Source: Eutypa lata
Lineage: Eukaryota > Ascomycota > Sordariomycetes > Xylariales > Diatrypaceae
NCBI GenBank assembly: GCA_022661535.1
Contig: JAKULF010000009.1
Location: 2,666,001-2,730,000, forward strand
Length of the DNA stretch: 64,000 bases
Direction: 5' to 3'
Part shown: positions 12,200-27,564 of the stretch, one piece after another
Numbering within the stretch: the stretch's first letter is position 1
Layout of the letters: each line of letters opens with the position of its first letter
Program-made: the position numbers and the translations under genes
The notes under the pieces: generated by a model
The model's input: the letters and a program-made list of their open reading frames with translations, nothing else
The model's database searches: none
What the model was told of the DNA's origin: nothing

Positions 12200-15100
12200 T
12201 CACTCTGATCCCTCAACTTGACGACCTTTCCCAATAAAATCTCCAACTTCCCAACTGCTATCGTCGTCTTTGGATAGTTCGCGAATGCTGCCATCGTCGG
12301 CCTGGTAATACAATCTAAGATATTCCACTGAGCCGCTGTTCCACTGGATTACGGAAGCCAGTGCTCCAAGCCGCAGGGGTCCAATGATGGCATCAGCTGA
12401 ATACCATCCTTCCAGACCACCAATATGCTTGTAGGTTGTAATATATCTCTGGTGGTCTTGATATAACACATGGAATTCTGACTTGAGCGTTTTAATGGAG
12501 GAAATAGAGATGTCTCCGGGCATTTTTTCGGTCTTGAGGCTACCTATGTCCTAGTTAACATTGGAGGTCTACCACGAAGATATAGCTCCTACTTACCCTC
12601 ATACCAACCTTCGTTGCTGCAATGTTCTTTTAGGCTCATGTCAGGGGCCTGGTAATAAACCCGAATCTGCCGTGATGGCTGCAAATAAGTCATGGCAGCA
12701 ATACTACTTCCTGAACGAGCCCATGGGAGGATGGCTTGCCGTTTCCAGGGTCCCTCGCTTTGATGCATAAATTCCCGGATTTGATCAACTTCTGGCTCTA
12801 TTCATTTTACGTCAGCTCCTAGACAGCGGCACAGTCTGGAAGTAAAACTACCATACCTTGACAATATACTCGAATATTTGATCCACCATCCCACTGGATG
12901 GCGGCCAGTTTCGTGTTAGCAGCAACACGAACCTTCGATTCAGAAAGAGAACCTGGGTAGTATTCATCTTTGCCAGATGTGTAGCACCACTCTTCAAGAT
13001 GATCATCTTCCGATACACAATAGACGCGGATCTAGCGGTGGTGATTCAGTTAGCTGCGTTCTGACGCCTGAGGGATTGATTTTGTCATATAACCCATTTC
13101 ACATACCTGTTTCCCCGCATTGAAGGTGATCGCAGCCAAGGGACTGAACATTTTGGCCTTGAATACTTTCCTCGCCGTCCATGTTCCCGAATGACTGTGC
13201 TCCCATATCTCTCCTTGTGCATCCTGGTAATAGACCACAGGTATGGATGGACCCCTCGCGACAGCGGCGATGGCACTGCCGCTCAAAACGCCACCAGGCC
13301 CGTCAATGGTGATGGGGTATTTCCACCAGCCACTATTAGAACACTCGGCGTATGTGACAAGAGCCGCCCACTTCTTAGTGAAAGCCCAGGTGCGGCGATC
13401 AGTAATTTTAGAACGCCGCTGCTCATTATAGAAAAGAGGAGCGAGGTCCTGGTGCCCTGAGGCAGACTCTAGAGTCGGCGCATGCTTCCATGCTGCGTAC
13501 TCAGGACTCGGCTTGACTTTGTTCTTCCACGCATTGTATATGTCATTGGCCGACTCTTGCAGAGCATCTAGGCAGTGCTGCTTATTGGCTTCATTGCCCT
13601 CGTCCAAAGCACGCTTGTCGCCGTAAACTTTGAACTTGTTGCCTAATGGGTTCTGCACATCCAAGCCGATGGCGTTATCCTCGTCATGCATCATCTACCA
13701 TTATCACTATTAATGCTGCCCGTCGTGTAGGTGAGAAGGTCTTACCTTGGCACAGAGATCATAGGACCCATTGATCGTCGAATGTAGATACTCACGTGGG
13801 GTACGGAGATGACCCGCCGAAAACGAATCCTCTAGGAAGTGGTCAGCAAAAGCGTTAATAGTATAAGCCCTCTCTAGATCTCCGGAGACAGCCTCATCAA
13901 GTGCCCTGGCGTGTCCAATGTTGTACGCGGTGCGGGCGTCTATGCCAAAGTGATCTAAATTCAACTGTGCAAGCTTGAGGTAGCTAGGTATTCCCCAACG
14001 CAGCGAGGTTATCGCTTGGAATTTGATTGTCTGATCAGGGAGGGTACTGTAAGCCACAGACGGATCCTGATGGTTTTGAAGGGCGTTATTCACGGCATCC
14101 ACTTCTGTCTGCAGAATACTGAGAATTTTCGTGGCCTCTGTCGGCATAAGCGTGCGAGGCTTGGCCAAAGTGTTGTAGGCGTCTACGAAGCGAGTGGTCT
14201 GCTCGGTGCTGTTGGCACCTTTACAAATGGGGTTGGATGTGCCGTAAAAGTCACCAGCGAGACCGTTGATCTCTCCGTAGGTAACGTTCAAGCCGTTGTC
14301 TAGCTTAAAGAGGTGGTCCTTGCCAAGCACCACACTTCCATCAGAGAGGGTCAATTTAATGGCGTCTCCTAGGTAGCAGTGCTCGGCATACTCGAAGCCT
14401 TAATAATTCGTCAGTATATCTACGTTGATGGACATCTATTGCTGGAGGCTACTGACCTAGGTGATCCTTTTTCTTTTGTCCCGGCACTGGGACGAACATG
14501 GCTCCACGGCGAAATGAGGAGTGGGTTGTGATGATATCTGTGGCTGGTTCTCTAAATTTGGTTGAGTATGAAGCTACCACTTCTTGGGAATTGGGAATAC
14601 ACACTGATTTACTAATGGTGAGTTCCAGGTTTCGCAGCTTGCTAGAGGATTAGCAAGAGCAAGCGGCTCCACTGTGTTGAACGTAGATACGATCAGTTGG
14701 CTAGATAATGGCGGGTTCTTGTCGTCGTCAACTATGTAGGAGACGCTCGAAGTGACTCTGGGGATTCTCTTCTTGTAGGAAATTCGTCTCTGGTAGCCGA
14801 GTTGTAGTTCGTAGCGATCCCCATGGTCGCCAATGGAGACGCTGAAATTTGGGGACACGAAGGGATTCCGTAATCCTTCCCGCTGCTCTTCGCCCCAATT
14901 GCCATTTACTTCTCGAGAGTTGAAAACAAGTATGTTTTGTGATACCCTGAGACTTATATGGAGAAGAACATGACCTTCGTTCGATTTCAGGTTGATACTA
15001 ATAACGCTAGCTGGCTTGTTGTTGATAATGGGGTTCCAGGAAGAAGACTGAAATATGACAACTGCCGCACCACAACTCAGTAAATATGCGATTGGATAGA

Positions 15101-15412
15101 ACTGCTGAAGGCGACTTATTCTGAGAGCTTCTTGCTCTTGAAAAGGGATTGAGCAAGTTGGAGGTAGGAAGAAAAAATAAAATGGAATAAAATATACTTA
15201 CTGCCTCCAGAACCAATGGCCTTTTGGAGCTGAGCTGTCTCTCCCTGCGGAAGGGCGTAGGACATTTGGGACGTAGATGAGCGTTGCGGAGTTGCAGTTG
15301 GATCCACGTCGATCCCCAGCATCGATAAATCCCCATGATGGAGAGATGAGATCTTGCCGTCTGCCATGATAACACTATGACCTACGCCGAGAAGCTTCCT
15401 CGGCATAATCAT
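12200..15412 (-). CDS. Galectin - phospholipase C-like - fucose lectin fusion protein
   Basis: Eight exons in transcript order: 15412-15202, 15130-14605, 14551-14457, 14398-13746, 13694-13107, 13031-12857, 12797-12597 and 12543-12200 (930 residues). All junctions keep frame with GT-AG introns of 51-75 bases. Residues 1-70 are of unknown type. About 95-230 is a galectin fold: LLHISLR (His128, Arg132), VFNS (139-142), Trp149, EEQR (151-154), then a DHGDRY strand. About 256-560 resembles zinc-dependent phospholipase C: FEYAEHCYLGD, HFGIDARTAYNIGHA, and NAFADHFLEDSFSAGH with His464, Asp468, His474, then MHDEDN. About 630-930 is an AAL-type fucolectin propeller with repeated IRVYCQ/LRLYYQ strands. 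The galectin-phospholipase join depends on a 53-base intron (14552-14604, donor GTGTGT). If it is not spliced, a stop at 14574 would end a galectin-only product. The start could also be 15406 or 15367. No signal peptide is seen. A role in defence against animals or microbes is inference. Confidence 0.75.
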
Positions 15413-16815
15413 TGACGAGAAGAAAATATGAGTACTAGGTATTAAGGGCTTGGAGGTGCTTTAAATACTTGAATTCCAGAGTAATTAAGGTTTACTTAAT
15501 TGCCGTGAGTCTTGAACAAACATCTCAGGGATGTGATAATACACTCCATGTACTGCAGGCGGATGTAGTAGTGGTACTAGAGTTCTACTTCGTATTAGCG
15601 AATCCTGAATTGATAGGCTTGTGATGTATGTCACGGCAACCCCTTATTTTGGTATCCCGATTATTTACTAGGAGAAAGGCACATCGCACTCTTCACCATT
15701 TCGTTATGTCTTACACCTAATCCGCCGCTGTAGTACGGTGGCCATGGCCAGTCTAGGAAGCTCACGAGCTATTTAGTTAGTTTGTAGAGCAGAATTGGCG
15801 TAATGCTGGGCCTTCTTTAGTATATATAAAGCTTCCTTATCACACATTTGATATTTCAAGTTTTACTAGACGATGATATCTTGTTTAATTAAGCCTTGTA
15901 TTTACTTACAAGACAAGTTGTAATGACATAGGTTATAAATAATAAATATTAACTTCATATGACCTAGGTAAGCTGAACCTATGCTCAGTTGTACTGCATT
16001 CCCGGGTGTACTACATGCTCAGTTCTCCATCATTCTTCACTCTTTACGCCTCGTTCGTCCATTTGTTAGAGTTTCTGGATTGTAAGTAATCATGACCAAG
16101 TATAAAGTTCCTTCAAAGGGGTAAAGATCATACAAGCTAACCAGGAAAGCGCACTAGCCCTTGATACCCTATGGAAGGAGAAAAGAAGTCAGTTAGTTTA
16201 CAAAGGCTAGTAAGACTGTAATAGAACGAACTACATCAGTCTTATAAAAATAATAATTAAATTATTATTATTATTAATATTAAATATTAAAAAATGAAAA
16301 TAAATAGAACTTCGTAATAATTATATTCAATATTAATTAATGAGAACCACGAGAATTAAGATCGTTATCTTAGTATAAGGTTATAGTCTTAATTTTGCAA
16401 ATAGTTGCCATTCAAGAAAAGGGATATTTGGAACATTTACATATCCAAATGTATAGTAGGTGTGCTATAATGGTTGTACGTATCTAAAGTGAAGGTCGGA
16501 ATAAAAATTACCAGTATTGTAACCACATTGTTTTATTTACTGACTTGCCATATAAGAAGAAATAGTGTGTTTTAAAGTTTATATACTTACCTTTAAGAAG
16601 GGTCTAGGGATTCATATGAAGAATACAATATTGTACAGTGATTGGTGGTTATGAAGGGATCTTCATACGTTCTTATTTTTTTCGGTTGATGGATGAGATG
16701 GCCTTGACCAGAGTGTTTAATCCTGTTTGGGACTGCGTTATCCTTCCATCTCTTGTTGAACTTACGAATGCGTATATTCCTGTTCATGGTATAATCTGAG
16801 GAGGTAAAATGTACA
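15413..16815. other. AT-rich intergenic region
   Basis: No gene is seen. 16240-16400 is strongly AT-rich with ATT/TAA repeats. The part next to 15413 is the presumed promoter of the lectin fusion gene. Confidence 0.5.
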
Positions 16816-17092
16816 TTTCCTGTATGAAATTAGTTACTAAATTCAAGTACCAGAACTTGTCTAGTGTCTCGTCTTTGGTGCAATATTCTGCATATCGAAG
16901 TTTACGAACTGAGAATGTTGCTGCGGCAGTTTCCCCTTTCGTCATCTGGGACCAGTTATATGACCTTGTATTAGCATTATCATCAACCGCCCTAACACAG
17001 CCTCCGGCTGGATATCCGGGGGAAATACAATTACACAAATGTAAACTTCCCGAAGGCTCAGGGAAATTGCTCTGCGACGTCAGAAGAGTAAA
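16816..17092 (-). other. Coding-like open frame with cysteines, unidentified
   Basis: The minus strand is open from 17092 to about 16784 without an ATG at its head. A possible 3' splice site (GTCGCAG) lies at about 17072. The encoded stretch contains LCNCISPGYPAGGCVRAVDD and later AEYCTKDETLDKFWYL, a composition that looks like protein rather than noise. No family is recognised. It could be one exon of a small cysteine-containing protein or a leftover of one. No start, signal peptide or partner exon was found. Confidence 0.25.
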
Positions 17093-17130
17093 TTACCCGA
17101 CATAACGAGGGCTAGACAATACCAAAGGAA

Positions 17131-17463
17131 GTGTGGTCCAGACGGGCCAAACGGTGCCAGAGAAGCAGTATCTGTGGACTCTGTCCAACCCGGACGACCT
17201 CAAGGAGTAGCACCTGGACTACACAATGGTTATACGCTACGTACAAGACGTCACCTAGTCTCTGCATATACGGCTATGCAGAAAGGCGCCTGACAGATCC
17301 TGTACGAACTAGGATGCAGAGAAGCCAATGTGGCATTCGACATCCAGCTTAGATGGCTTTGCGAAGACACCGGACATACTGCTCGCAGTCATCATCATTG
17401 TTTAACGATGTAGCCGCCATGATTCGGTATCTATATACTGGCTGGTGCTACGAGCGGCAATAG
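17131..17463 (+). pseudogene. Possible BTB/POZ-domain remnant
   Basis: At 17401-17463 the plus strand reads FNDVAAMIRYLYTG followed by a stop. This closely resembles the end of the BTB fold in fungal BTB proteins (a VAAMIRYLYTGDY-like segment). Upstream frames from 17131 are broken by stops and no start is found, so this is at best a decayed fragment. Confidence 0.3.
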
Positions 17464-18359
17464 AGATACATCGGACCATGGCGAGGGAGATCCTAGGAAG
17501 AGACCACTAAAGGCGATTAGATGGAGCATGACGATAAAGGTAGAAGCGTTCATGGAACGAATGTCTGATTTTGTAGACTAATGGTTAGATTCTGCCGAGT
17601 GCTAAGGTCGTTCGTTTCAACAGCATGACGTGATATTCGGACTGAAGCGGTTACACTGCTGTTTCGATGATTGTTTGCTGTGTACGTGTAGCAACTTTTG
17701 GGCTTCCAAGAACCTATCTAAGCAGAGGAGTTATAGGGGTAATGATACCCGCAAGGCGCCTGCCTACATACCTAAGTAGGTATACATGTGCGGTAGGAGT
17801 TCTTTTCCCATGGTTGCTATAACCTACTTAGGGGTATAGTCAGACATATCCATGAGCACATATGAGCACACATGATTTTCCTTGAATATCTCCGTCTAGG
17901 AGGAATCATTAAGTCAATATATAAATTTTAATGGAACGGTGATTGTAGAAAGAAAGATGAATAGATACGCAAACGGTTTGATTGTATCTTTCCGTTTGGG
18001 AAAAGTTGGAATGTCTTGAATGTCGTAGCGGGGCTTAGGTAGGTAAGTACACTACAGGCTGTGGCCTGACGACACACTAAAAGAGCAATTGAGTTGTATG
18101 AACCCCACCACCAATACCATACATACATCATTCGCTCACATGCAAACATCCGAATCACGCGACATCAAATTCGGTTTTGAGTAGTAGACGCACGGAATCT
18201 TAAATTGTCACGCTGGTAGCATTTGCAGATGGGAATTACTTATCAAGACCGCTCTGTTGAAAGCGGCTAAGTTCCATGCCTAAGTTAGGCTCCATCGCAA
18301 TCGTTGATTAATTAGATCAACTCAGCCCAGCTCACTTCGTTTGCCTTACCGCCCCCACC
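17464..18359. other. Intergenic region before PPE1
   Basis: No gene is supported. It contains a palindromic CCTACATACCTAAGTAGGTA word near 17762-17781, of a type found in many gaps of this window. Confidence 0.45.
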
Positions 18360-19758
18360 ATGAGCGATCTCCAGAAAGCCTGGGCTAAGAACCGGCTTAG
18401 CACATTGCCTGCGATAAGCTTCGACGAGCGCGAGGAGGAAGACCATGTCGCCGAGCTCCCCGAGCAGGCAGAGGACGACTCCTCGTCCGCGTCCTCGGCC
18501 TCGTCTACAGGGACCGTCATCCCGTCGCCGAGCCAGAATCTCTTCGCGAGACCTCAGAGGTAATAGATATGCAAAACGCTTTACTCTAGTAGTATGGTTT
18601 TCGAGTGTACAAAGGCTTACATAATGCTATATTCTTGCGTCTCCCTAGCTTCTCCCGAGGGAAGACGTTGCAACCGATCCCATGGACAACCTACTTTGAG
18701 CGGGAGCTTTCCCTGAAGGACGAGTCTAACGCCTCGAGCCCCACCATCCACGCCTACCTCACGTCGCCCGTCGGCAAGAGCGGCCCACTGTTCGTCATGC
18801 ACCACGGAGGCGGGTCTTCGGGCCTCTCGTTCGCGGTGGTGGGGTCCGAGATCCGGAAGCGGCTTCCGGCGGCGGGGATCCTATCTTTGGACGCGCGGGG
18901 CCACGGATCGACGACGACTGCTGCTGCTGAAGATCAGAACCTTGACCTGAGCCTCGAGACCCTAGCCGACGACCTCCTGTCCGCGATCCTGCAGACGCAG
19001 CGCGCGATGCACTGGGAGGCGCTGCCGCCTACCGTGCTGGTAGGCCACTCGCTCGGCGGCGCCGTGGTGACGGAGCTGGCGCGCCGCGGGTCGCTAGGAA
19101 GCGCGCTGCTGGGCTACGCCGTGCTGGACGTCGTCGAGGGCTCCGCTATCGACGCCCTCCAGAGCATGCATACATACCTGTCGACGCGACCAACGGGCTT
19201 CGCCAGTGTCGAGGCCGCCATCGATTGGCACGTCCGGTCTCGCACTCTCCGGAACTCCGTCTCGGCACGCACGAGCGTCCCGGCGTTGTTGAGCCTTAAG
19301 CAGGAAGACGAGGGGGAGTCTAGTGGTGGGGGACTTGGGGGAGACCCGCGACCCTGGAAATGGAGGACTGACCTCGGCGCTACCCAGCCCTTCTGGGAGA
19401 ACTGGTTTGTCGGGCTGAGCAAGAAGTTCCTGGAGGCGAAAGGGGGAAAGCTCTTGTTGCTTGCCGGGACCGATAGGCTGGATACGGAGTTGACTATTGG
19501 TCAGATGCAAGGTAAGCATGGATGGATGGAGGGATGACGCCCCGCCCTGAACGTCCGTTACCTTGACGGAGCTGACTGTGAAACCATCTAGGCAAATATG
19601 CTCTGCAAGTGTTCCCAGAGGCGGGCCACTTCATACACGAAGATCTGCCGGAGAAGACGGCGATATCGCTGGTGGATTTCCACCGTCGTAATGACAGGAC
19701 TGCGCTGGTATTGCCACCAAAAGTTTCGGACCTCTTGAAGCAAGGGAAGAAAGTTTAA
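18360..19758 (+). CDS. PPE1: Protein phosphatase methylesterase 1
   Basis: This alpha/beta hydrolase removes the C-terminal methyl ester from the PP2A catalytic subunit and so controls PP2A holoenzyme assembly. Exons are 18360-18559, 18649-19511 and 19592-19758, giving 409 residues, normal for the family. The N-terminus (MSDLQKAWAKNRLS, then an acidic-Ser stretch) is typical. Catalytic features: the oxyanion region HHGGGSSG (118 onward), LDARGHG (147-153), nucleophile Ser201 in VGHSLGG, Asp227 in LDVVEGS, and His367 in EAGHFIHED. The last motif is completed only by splicing intron 19512-19591. A Gly-rich insert follows LSLKQEDEGES. It converges on DUS2, 675 bases away. Both introns have clear GTAA donors. 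Confidence is high because every catalytic residue is in place. Confidence 0.95.
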
Positions 19759-20433
19759 TATGGGATACCTATTAGTATTGGCCACTAAGTCGCCATCATG
19801 TATGTTGAAAATAGCAAAGAGAACGGCTTTTGTGCCATGATATGTTTTGTTGTAGTGAATAGTCTGATTGATTCATACAAGACTGACATGAGAGATGAGG
19901 CAAACAAATTTATATTAAAAAAAATGGCAAAAGCCCTGGTGCTGGGTCGAACCCAGCATCGTTGAAATTTGTCTTCATGCTTCGTCCTTATGCAGGCGCC
20001 TACATGATAACGTTTTTCGGTGATCGCAGCTTGGCACGGAAATGATTTCATTACACTATAACGTATTGGCTTGTCAAATATTGCTTTAATTAGGTACGCT
20101 ACTTAATCTTGAAGTCATACATACTCCGGATATTACCCAGAAGGATATACACACTCGAATAATGCAATGTGATACCCCCATTATTCAATTCTAGAACTAG
20201 GTATATATGTACAGGGAGAAATCTATTTGATCCGAACGTAAGTCGTGAAAGGCGTCCCGCCACGTCCTGGTGTGTACCGCCTCCTATTGTCATCCCTAAG
20301 AGGTCTATGCGAATACCATCTCTTCAGCTCCCGCCCCGGCCCCTAACCTGTAAATGCTAATATCGGTGCTAACGCCTTAAAATGCCACATATCTTCTTTC
20401 AACACCTGTTATGCAGCAGTGTCTTCATAAGTC
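19759..20433. other. Intergenic region between convergent genes
   Basis: No gene is seen. A hairpin GCTGG..CCAGC around a GTTCGAC loop (about 19940-19957) precedes a run of T on the minus strand. It recalls a tRNA T-arm but no full tRNA can be folded there. Confidence 0.45.
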
Positions 20434-24510
<4,077 letters not shown>

Positions 24511-27500
24511 ATGGCTCAGCTTGTTGGTGACACTAGTCGGCCGGCAACGCCTAAGCCTCACTCTGTCCAACTACGGAAGAGAAAATCTACTCTGCAGCGT
24601 CTATCTTCGTTCTTCCCATCACTAATCAACTCCCACCACACAGATCCTCTCCCGGAATCGCCTGTCCATCGAAAACCGCTCCCTCCAGATTCACATGCCC
24701 AAGAGCAGCACTCCCACGATACCACATCATCACCTACCCTCAATCTCCAATTTGACTTCAAGCTCGAAAATAAGGTAGCTCCGGATTCCGGTTCCAAAGA
24801 CTGGTTCGCTCCGCCTTGTTCCCCTCCTCCACCCCCTCCAAAGGTCCTAGACATGCAGCAACAACAGCAACAACAGCAACACGGTAGGAACCCGTCCGAC
24901 GGCAGTATGCTGCATTCCCCAACGGGCAAATTACACAAAAAGCCTCCAGTGCTATCAGAGCCGTTGGCTCCACAGCTTCCGGAAAAGTCCCCGCAGAGGA
25001 CTCCCCCTCCCGATGCGACATTCGAACTCACGGAGCCAAAGCCATCACTCCGCATTATCAAAGATTCCCCTTCCCACAGACGTAGTAGGAGTAGTTCTGT
25101 CACTATGCAAAGTGCCCTGCAAAGTGTTCAGAACCTACTACCTGGTCAGCCTAAAGGAAGAAGCGTATCTGCACAACCACCAGTGAATCGGGTAGATTCT
25201 GCACCTGTCGTTTCTGCCACTGGATCCCGTCCAGGCTCGAGCAACGGCAGCCAAAGTCCAACTCGGGAAAGTGAACGACGTGGAAGGCTGAGGAGAAGCT
25301 GGCTACCAGGGGCTAGATCGAGGTCTCACTCGAGAGATGTCTCAAAGGCGAAGAGTGGAGCCTGGATACTAGGACAAAACCAAGACTATAACACAACTTT
25401 CCTCACCAGCGGAGAAAAAGTGCCCGAGCTGTGGAACGAGAGTGGCGCCGTCTACGTCTATCTGCATGCGAAGGGTACTGGTATAGGACCGTCATTCAAA
25501 GTCCCTTCCTTCGCCACCGACTACTCCTTAGTGTTTGCTGAACTGATCGAGGCGGAAATGTCGTCACCTACCAGCTCCGGGAGGAGTCGCGCACGGAGTT
25601 TTACTGGCCGGGACAGTTTGTCTGTCGAAGATGCTTCAAGGAGGCAGACTCAGTCACCATCATTCTCTGATTATCAGAGCGCTGGAGAGTCCCGCCTTTA
25701 CCTCCCAGTGTCGATGTCAGACCCTGGCCATGCGTCAGAGGAAGATCTAGAGAGGCTTATCTCGATTCGAAATATGTTCGCCTTTCTGACTGGTCAGCCA
25801 TTAGTTGGGACGAATGCACAACCAACGCAGTTCAAGGCCATGCTTAATGTGGCGGCATTATTGAAAGAGTTCGATTTCACCAGCGCTGACGGCTCGAGTT
25901 TCGGGGAGGCTGTTGACATGAGTTTTAGTTTCTTGATGGAACAGATGTCTCTTACTGATGTCAGACATAGCCGAGAAAGGACGTTGGAGTCTCTCATTCT
26001 CGGCGAGCAAATGCGCTCACTGCCTCTTTATCATGAAGCGTTTGCCCATGCAGCGGGAAAGTATTCCGCGATCCGTGACTTAAAGTCTCCTTTGTGGGAA
26101 CAAGTATCGCCTATTACACGTCAGCGCCTCGAGCGAGCCTACTTGGATTTGGTAAGTAAACAAAATAGTGTCAATAACAGGTTGGAGTCGTTCGAGTTCC
26201 CCGCTTTGTTCTCCGGCGTCGCCAGCTCGGCTACGATGTACAAAGATGTCAAGTTCGCCATCTGGCGGAGATCCTTCAACCGGATGAAGCAATTCGTTCT
26301 TAACTATTACAAGACGAGCTTCGGTAACTGGCCACCTAAGGCCCGCAGCAAGAAAAATCCTTTCACGGAGAGCGGCTTAAACAGACTGGTCCTGAAGATC
26401 TTGTATTCGGATCTGTGTGCACTCTATGATCTACTTGTAGATCGTGAGTCGATCACAACCCGAGTCATCGACCAGAACGCCGAAGAAATCGCACACGACA
26501 GCACCAACCCACACGTTTCAGCTTTGCGCAGAATCCTCACCGAGTTTGACCAGTCCTCGCCACCAGTGCTACCTCCGATTCCCTTTGATCTCCCTATGCT
26601 TCCCAACATGACCAGCATTAAGGAAAATTACTACGAACTTCCGGTGAAAGAGCAGGTCCGGCTTGATAAGGATCTGCAGGATTACCAGCTACTCCTTATA
26701 TTGAACAAGGCTTACGACTTCGAGACGTTCAAGTTGCCCATGCCGTTCCTGGAGCAATTCAAAGAATTTGAGCATAAAGAGGCGAAAGGGAAGATGGTCC
26801 CGGAAATATCAGATCAACGCATCGGATATTGGCTCTTCCTATACGTTGTCATTCAGTCACTTCCTATGCTAGTAGTCGATGCTCCGTCACTCCAGTTCAC
26901 GGAAGGTGTGGAATATTTCCTATGTCAACCAGCCAAGGGCAACCCACCGTGGATGGGTGATGGGGGTTCATTACGTAAGAGGTGGTATGAGGTTGCGGGA
27001 GGTGGTGGGCTGGTACAGCTCTCAGAAGATGCTGTTGAATTTGGTATCGAAGGTATCTATAACAGGAGCCACTGTTGGTTAGCCGCTAAACAATGGGAGC
27101 TGTCTCGAGAAGGAGCTCTTGCGCCACCACCTCAAGAAACGATGTCCCCGCTTCAGGCTCCGCAATCTGTTTTCGAGGATATGGATCCGAGACGAAGCGT
27201 ATCGCCCCCAACCGGACCTCCAGGCTCTGCCCTCCGGGTAAGAACGGGTTCTCCTAGTGATAGGTCATCGGCATATCGCAAAAGCGTTGTCCTTGGGTTG
27301 GAGCCTGTCGCGTTACCACCGGATGACGGCCCACTGCCGGGCTCACGTGTAGTGAGTGCCAGAGGTCCGTCGCCGGCACCCCGGCCGGTGAGCGGCTTGA
27401 TCCATCGCAGCCGGTCTTCGGGTAACCTACACGATTCCGCCGGTACCCCTCAGCAGCCAAGTCCGCAGACGGACGCGAGACACGGCTCGGTTGGTGGAAG

Positions 27501-27564
27501 TACGTTTGATGACATCTTGAAAGACATGGACCAGAAACCGAAGAAAAAGAGAGGGTTCTTCTAA
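24511..27564 (+). CDS. DUF8004-type fungal protein
   Basis: This is a single-exon gene of 1017 residues. Residues 1-290 are low complexity and rich in Ser, Pro, Gln and Arg, including a proline run (CSPPPPPPK) and a Gln run (about 115-124). A conserved globular region begins at WILGQNQDYNTTFL (about 290). It continues through ELWNESGAVYVYLHAKGTG, PSFKVPSFATDYSLVFAELI, a helical LTGQPLVGT segment, the RVIDQNAEEIAHDS region and EGVEYFLCQPAKGNPPW, ending near 880. The rest is again disordered and closes with a basic KPKKKRGFF. This layout fits the fungus-specific proteins now carried under DUF8004. Its function is unknown. No membrane segment or signal peptide is visible. The assignment rests on remembered pattern only, so the name is less certain than the gene itself. 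Confidence 0.8.
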   Translation: MAQLVGDTSRPATPKPHSVQLRKRKSTLQRLSSFFPSLINSHHTDPLPESPVHRKPLPPDSHAQEQHSHDTTSSPTLNLQFDFKLENKVAPDSGSKDWFAPPCSPPPPPPKVLDMQQQQQQQQHGRNPSDGSMLHSPTGKLHKKPPVLSEPLAPQLPEKSPQRTPPPDATFELTEPKPSLRIIKDSPSHRRSRSSSVTMQSALQSVQNLLPGQPKGRSVSAQPPVNRVDSAPVVSATGSRPGSSNGSQSPTRESERRGRLRRSWLPGARSRSHSRDVSKAKSGAWILGQNQDYNTTFLTSGEKVPELWNESGAVYVYLHAKGTGIGPSFKVPSFATDYSLVFAELIEAEMSSPTSSGRSRARSFTGRDSLSVEDASRRQTQSPSFSDYQSAGESRLYLPVSMSDPGHASEEDLERLISIRNMFAFLTGQPLVGTNAQPTQFKAMLNVAALLKEFDFTSADGSSFGEAVDMSFSFLMEQMSLTDVRHSRERTLESLILGEQMRSLPLYHEAFAHAAGKYSAIRDLKSPLWEQVSPITRQRLERAYLDLVSKQNSVNNRLESFEFPALFSGVASSATMYKDVKFAIWRRSFNRMKQFVLNYYKTSFGNWPPKARSKKNPFTESGLNRLVLKILYSDLCALYDLLVDRESITTRVIDQNAEEIAHDSTNPHVSALRRILTEFDQSSPPVLPPIPFDLPMLPNMTSIKENYYELPVKEQVRLDKDLQDYQLLLILNKAYDFETFKLPMPFLEQFKEFEHKEAKGKMVPEISDQRIGYWLFLYVVIQSLPMLVVDAPSLQFTEGVEYFLCQPAKGNPPWMGDGGSLRKRWYEVAGGGGLVQLSEDAVEFGIEGIYNRSHCWLAAKQWELSREGALAPPPQETMSPLQAPQSVFEDMDPRRSVSPPTGPPGSALRVRTGSPSDRSSAYRKSVVLGLEPVALPPDDGPLPGSRVVSARGPSPAPRPVSGLIHRSRSSGNLHDSAGTPQQPSPQTDARHGSVGGSTFDDILKDMDQKPKKKRGFF

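Noticed and set aside
19925..19960. tRNA-like T-arm (GGTTCGACCC on the minus strand) followed by a T run
   Set aside because: No matching acceptor or D-arm and no A box upstream. The hairpin alone does not make a tRNA.
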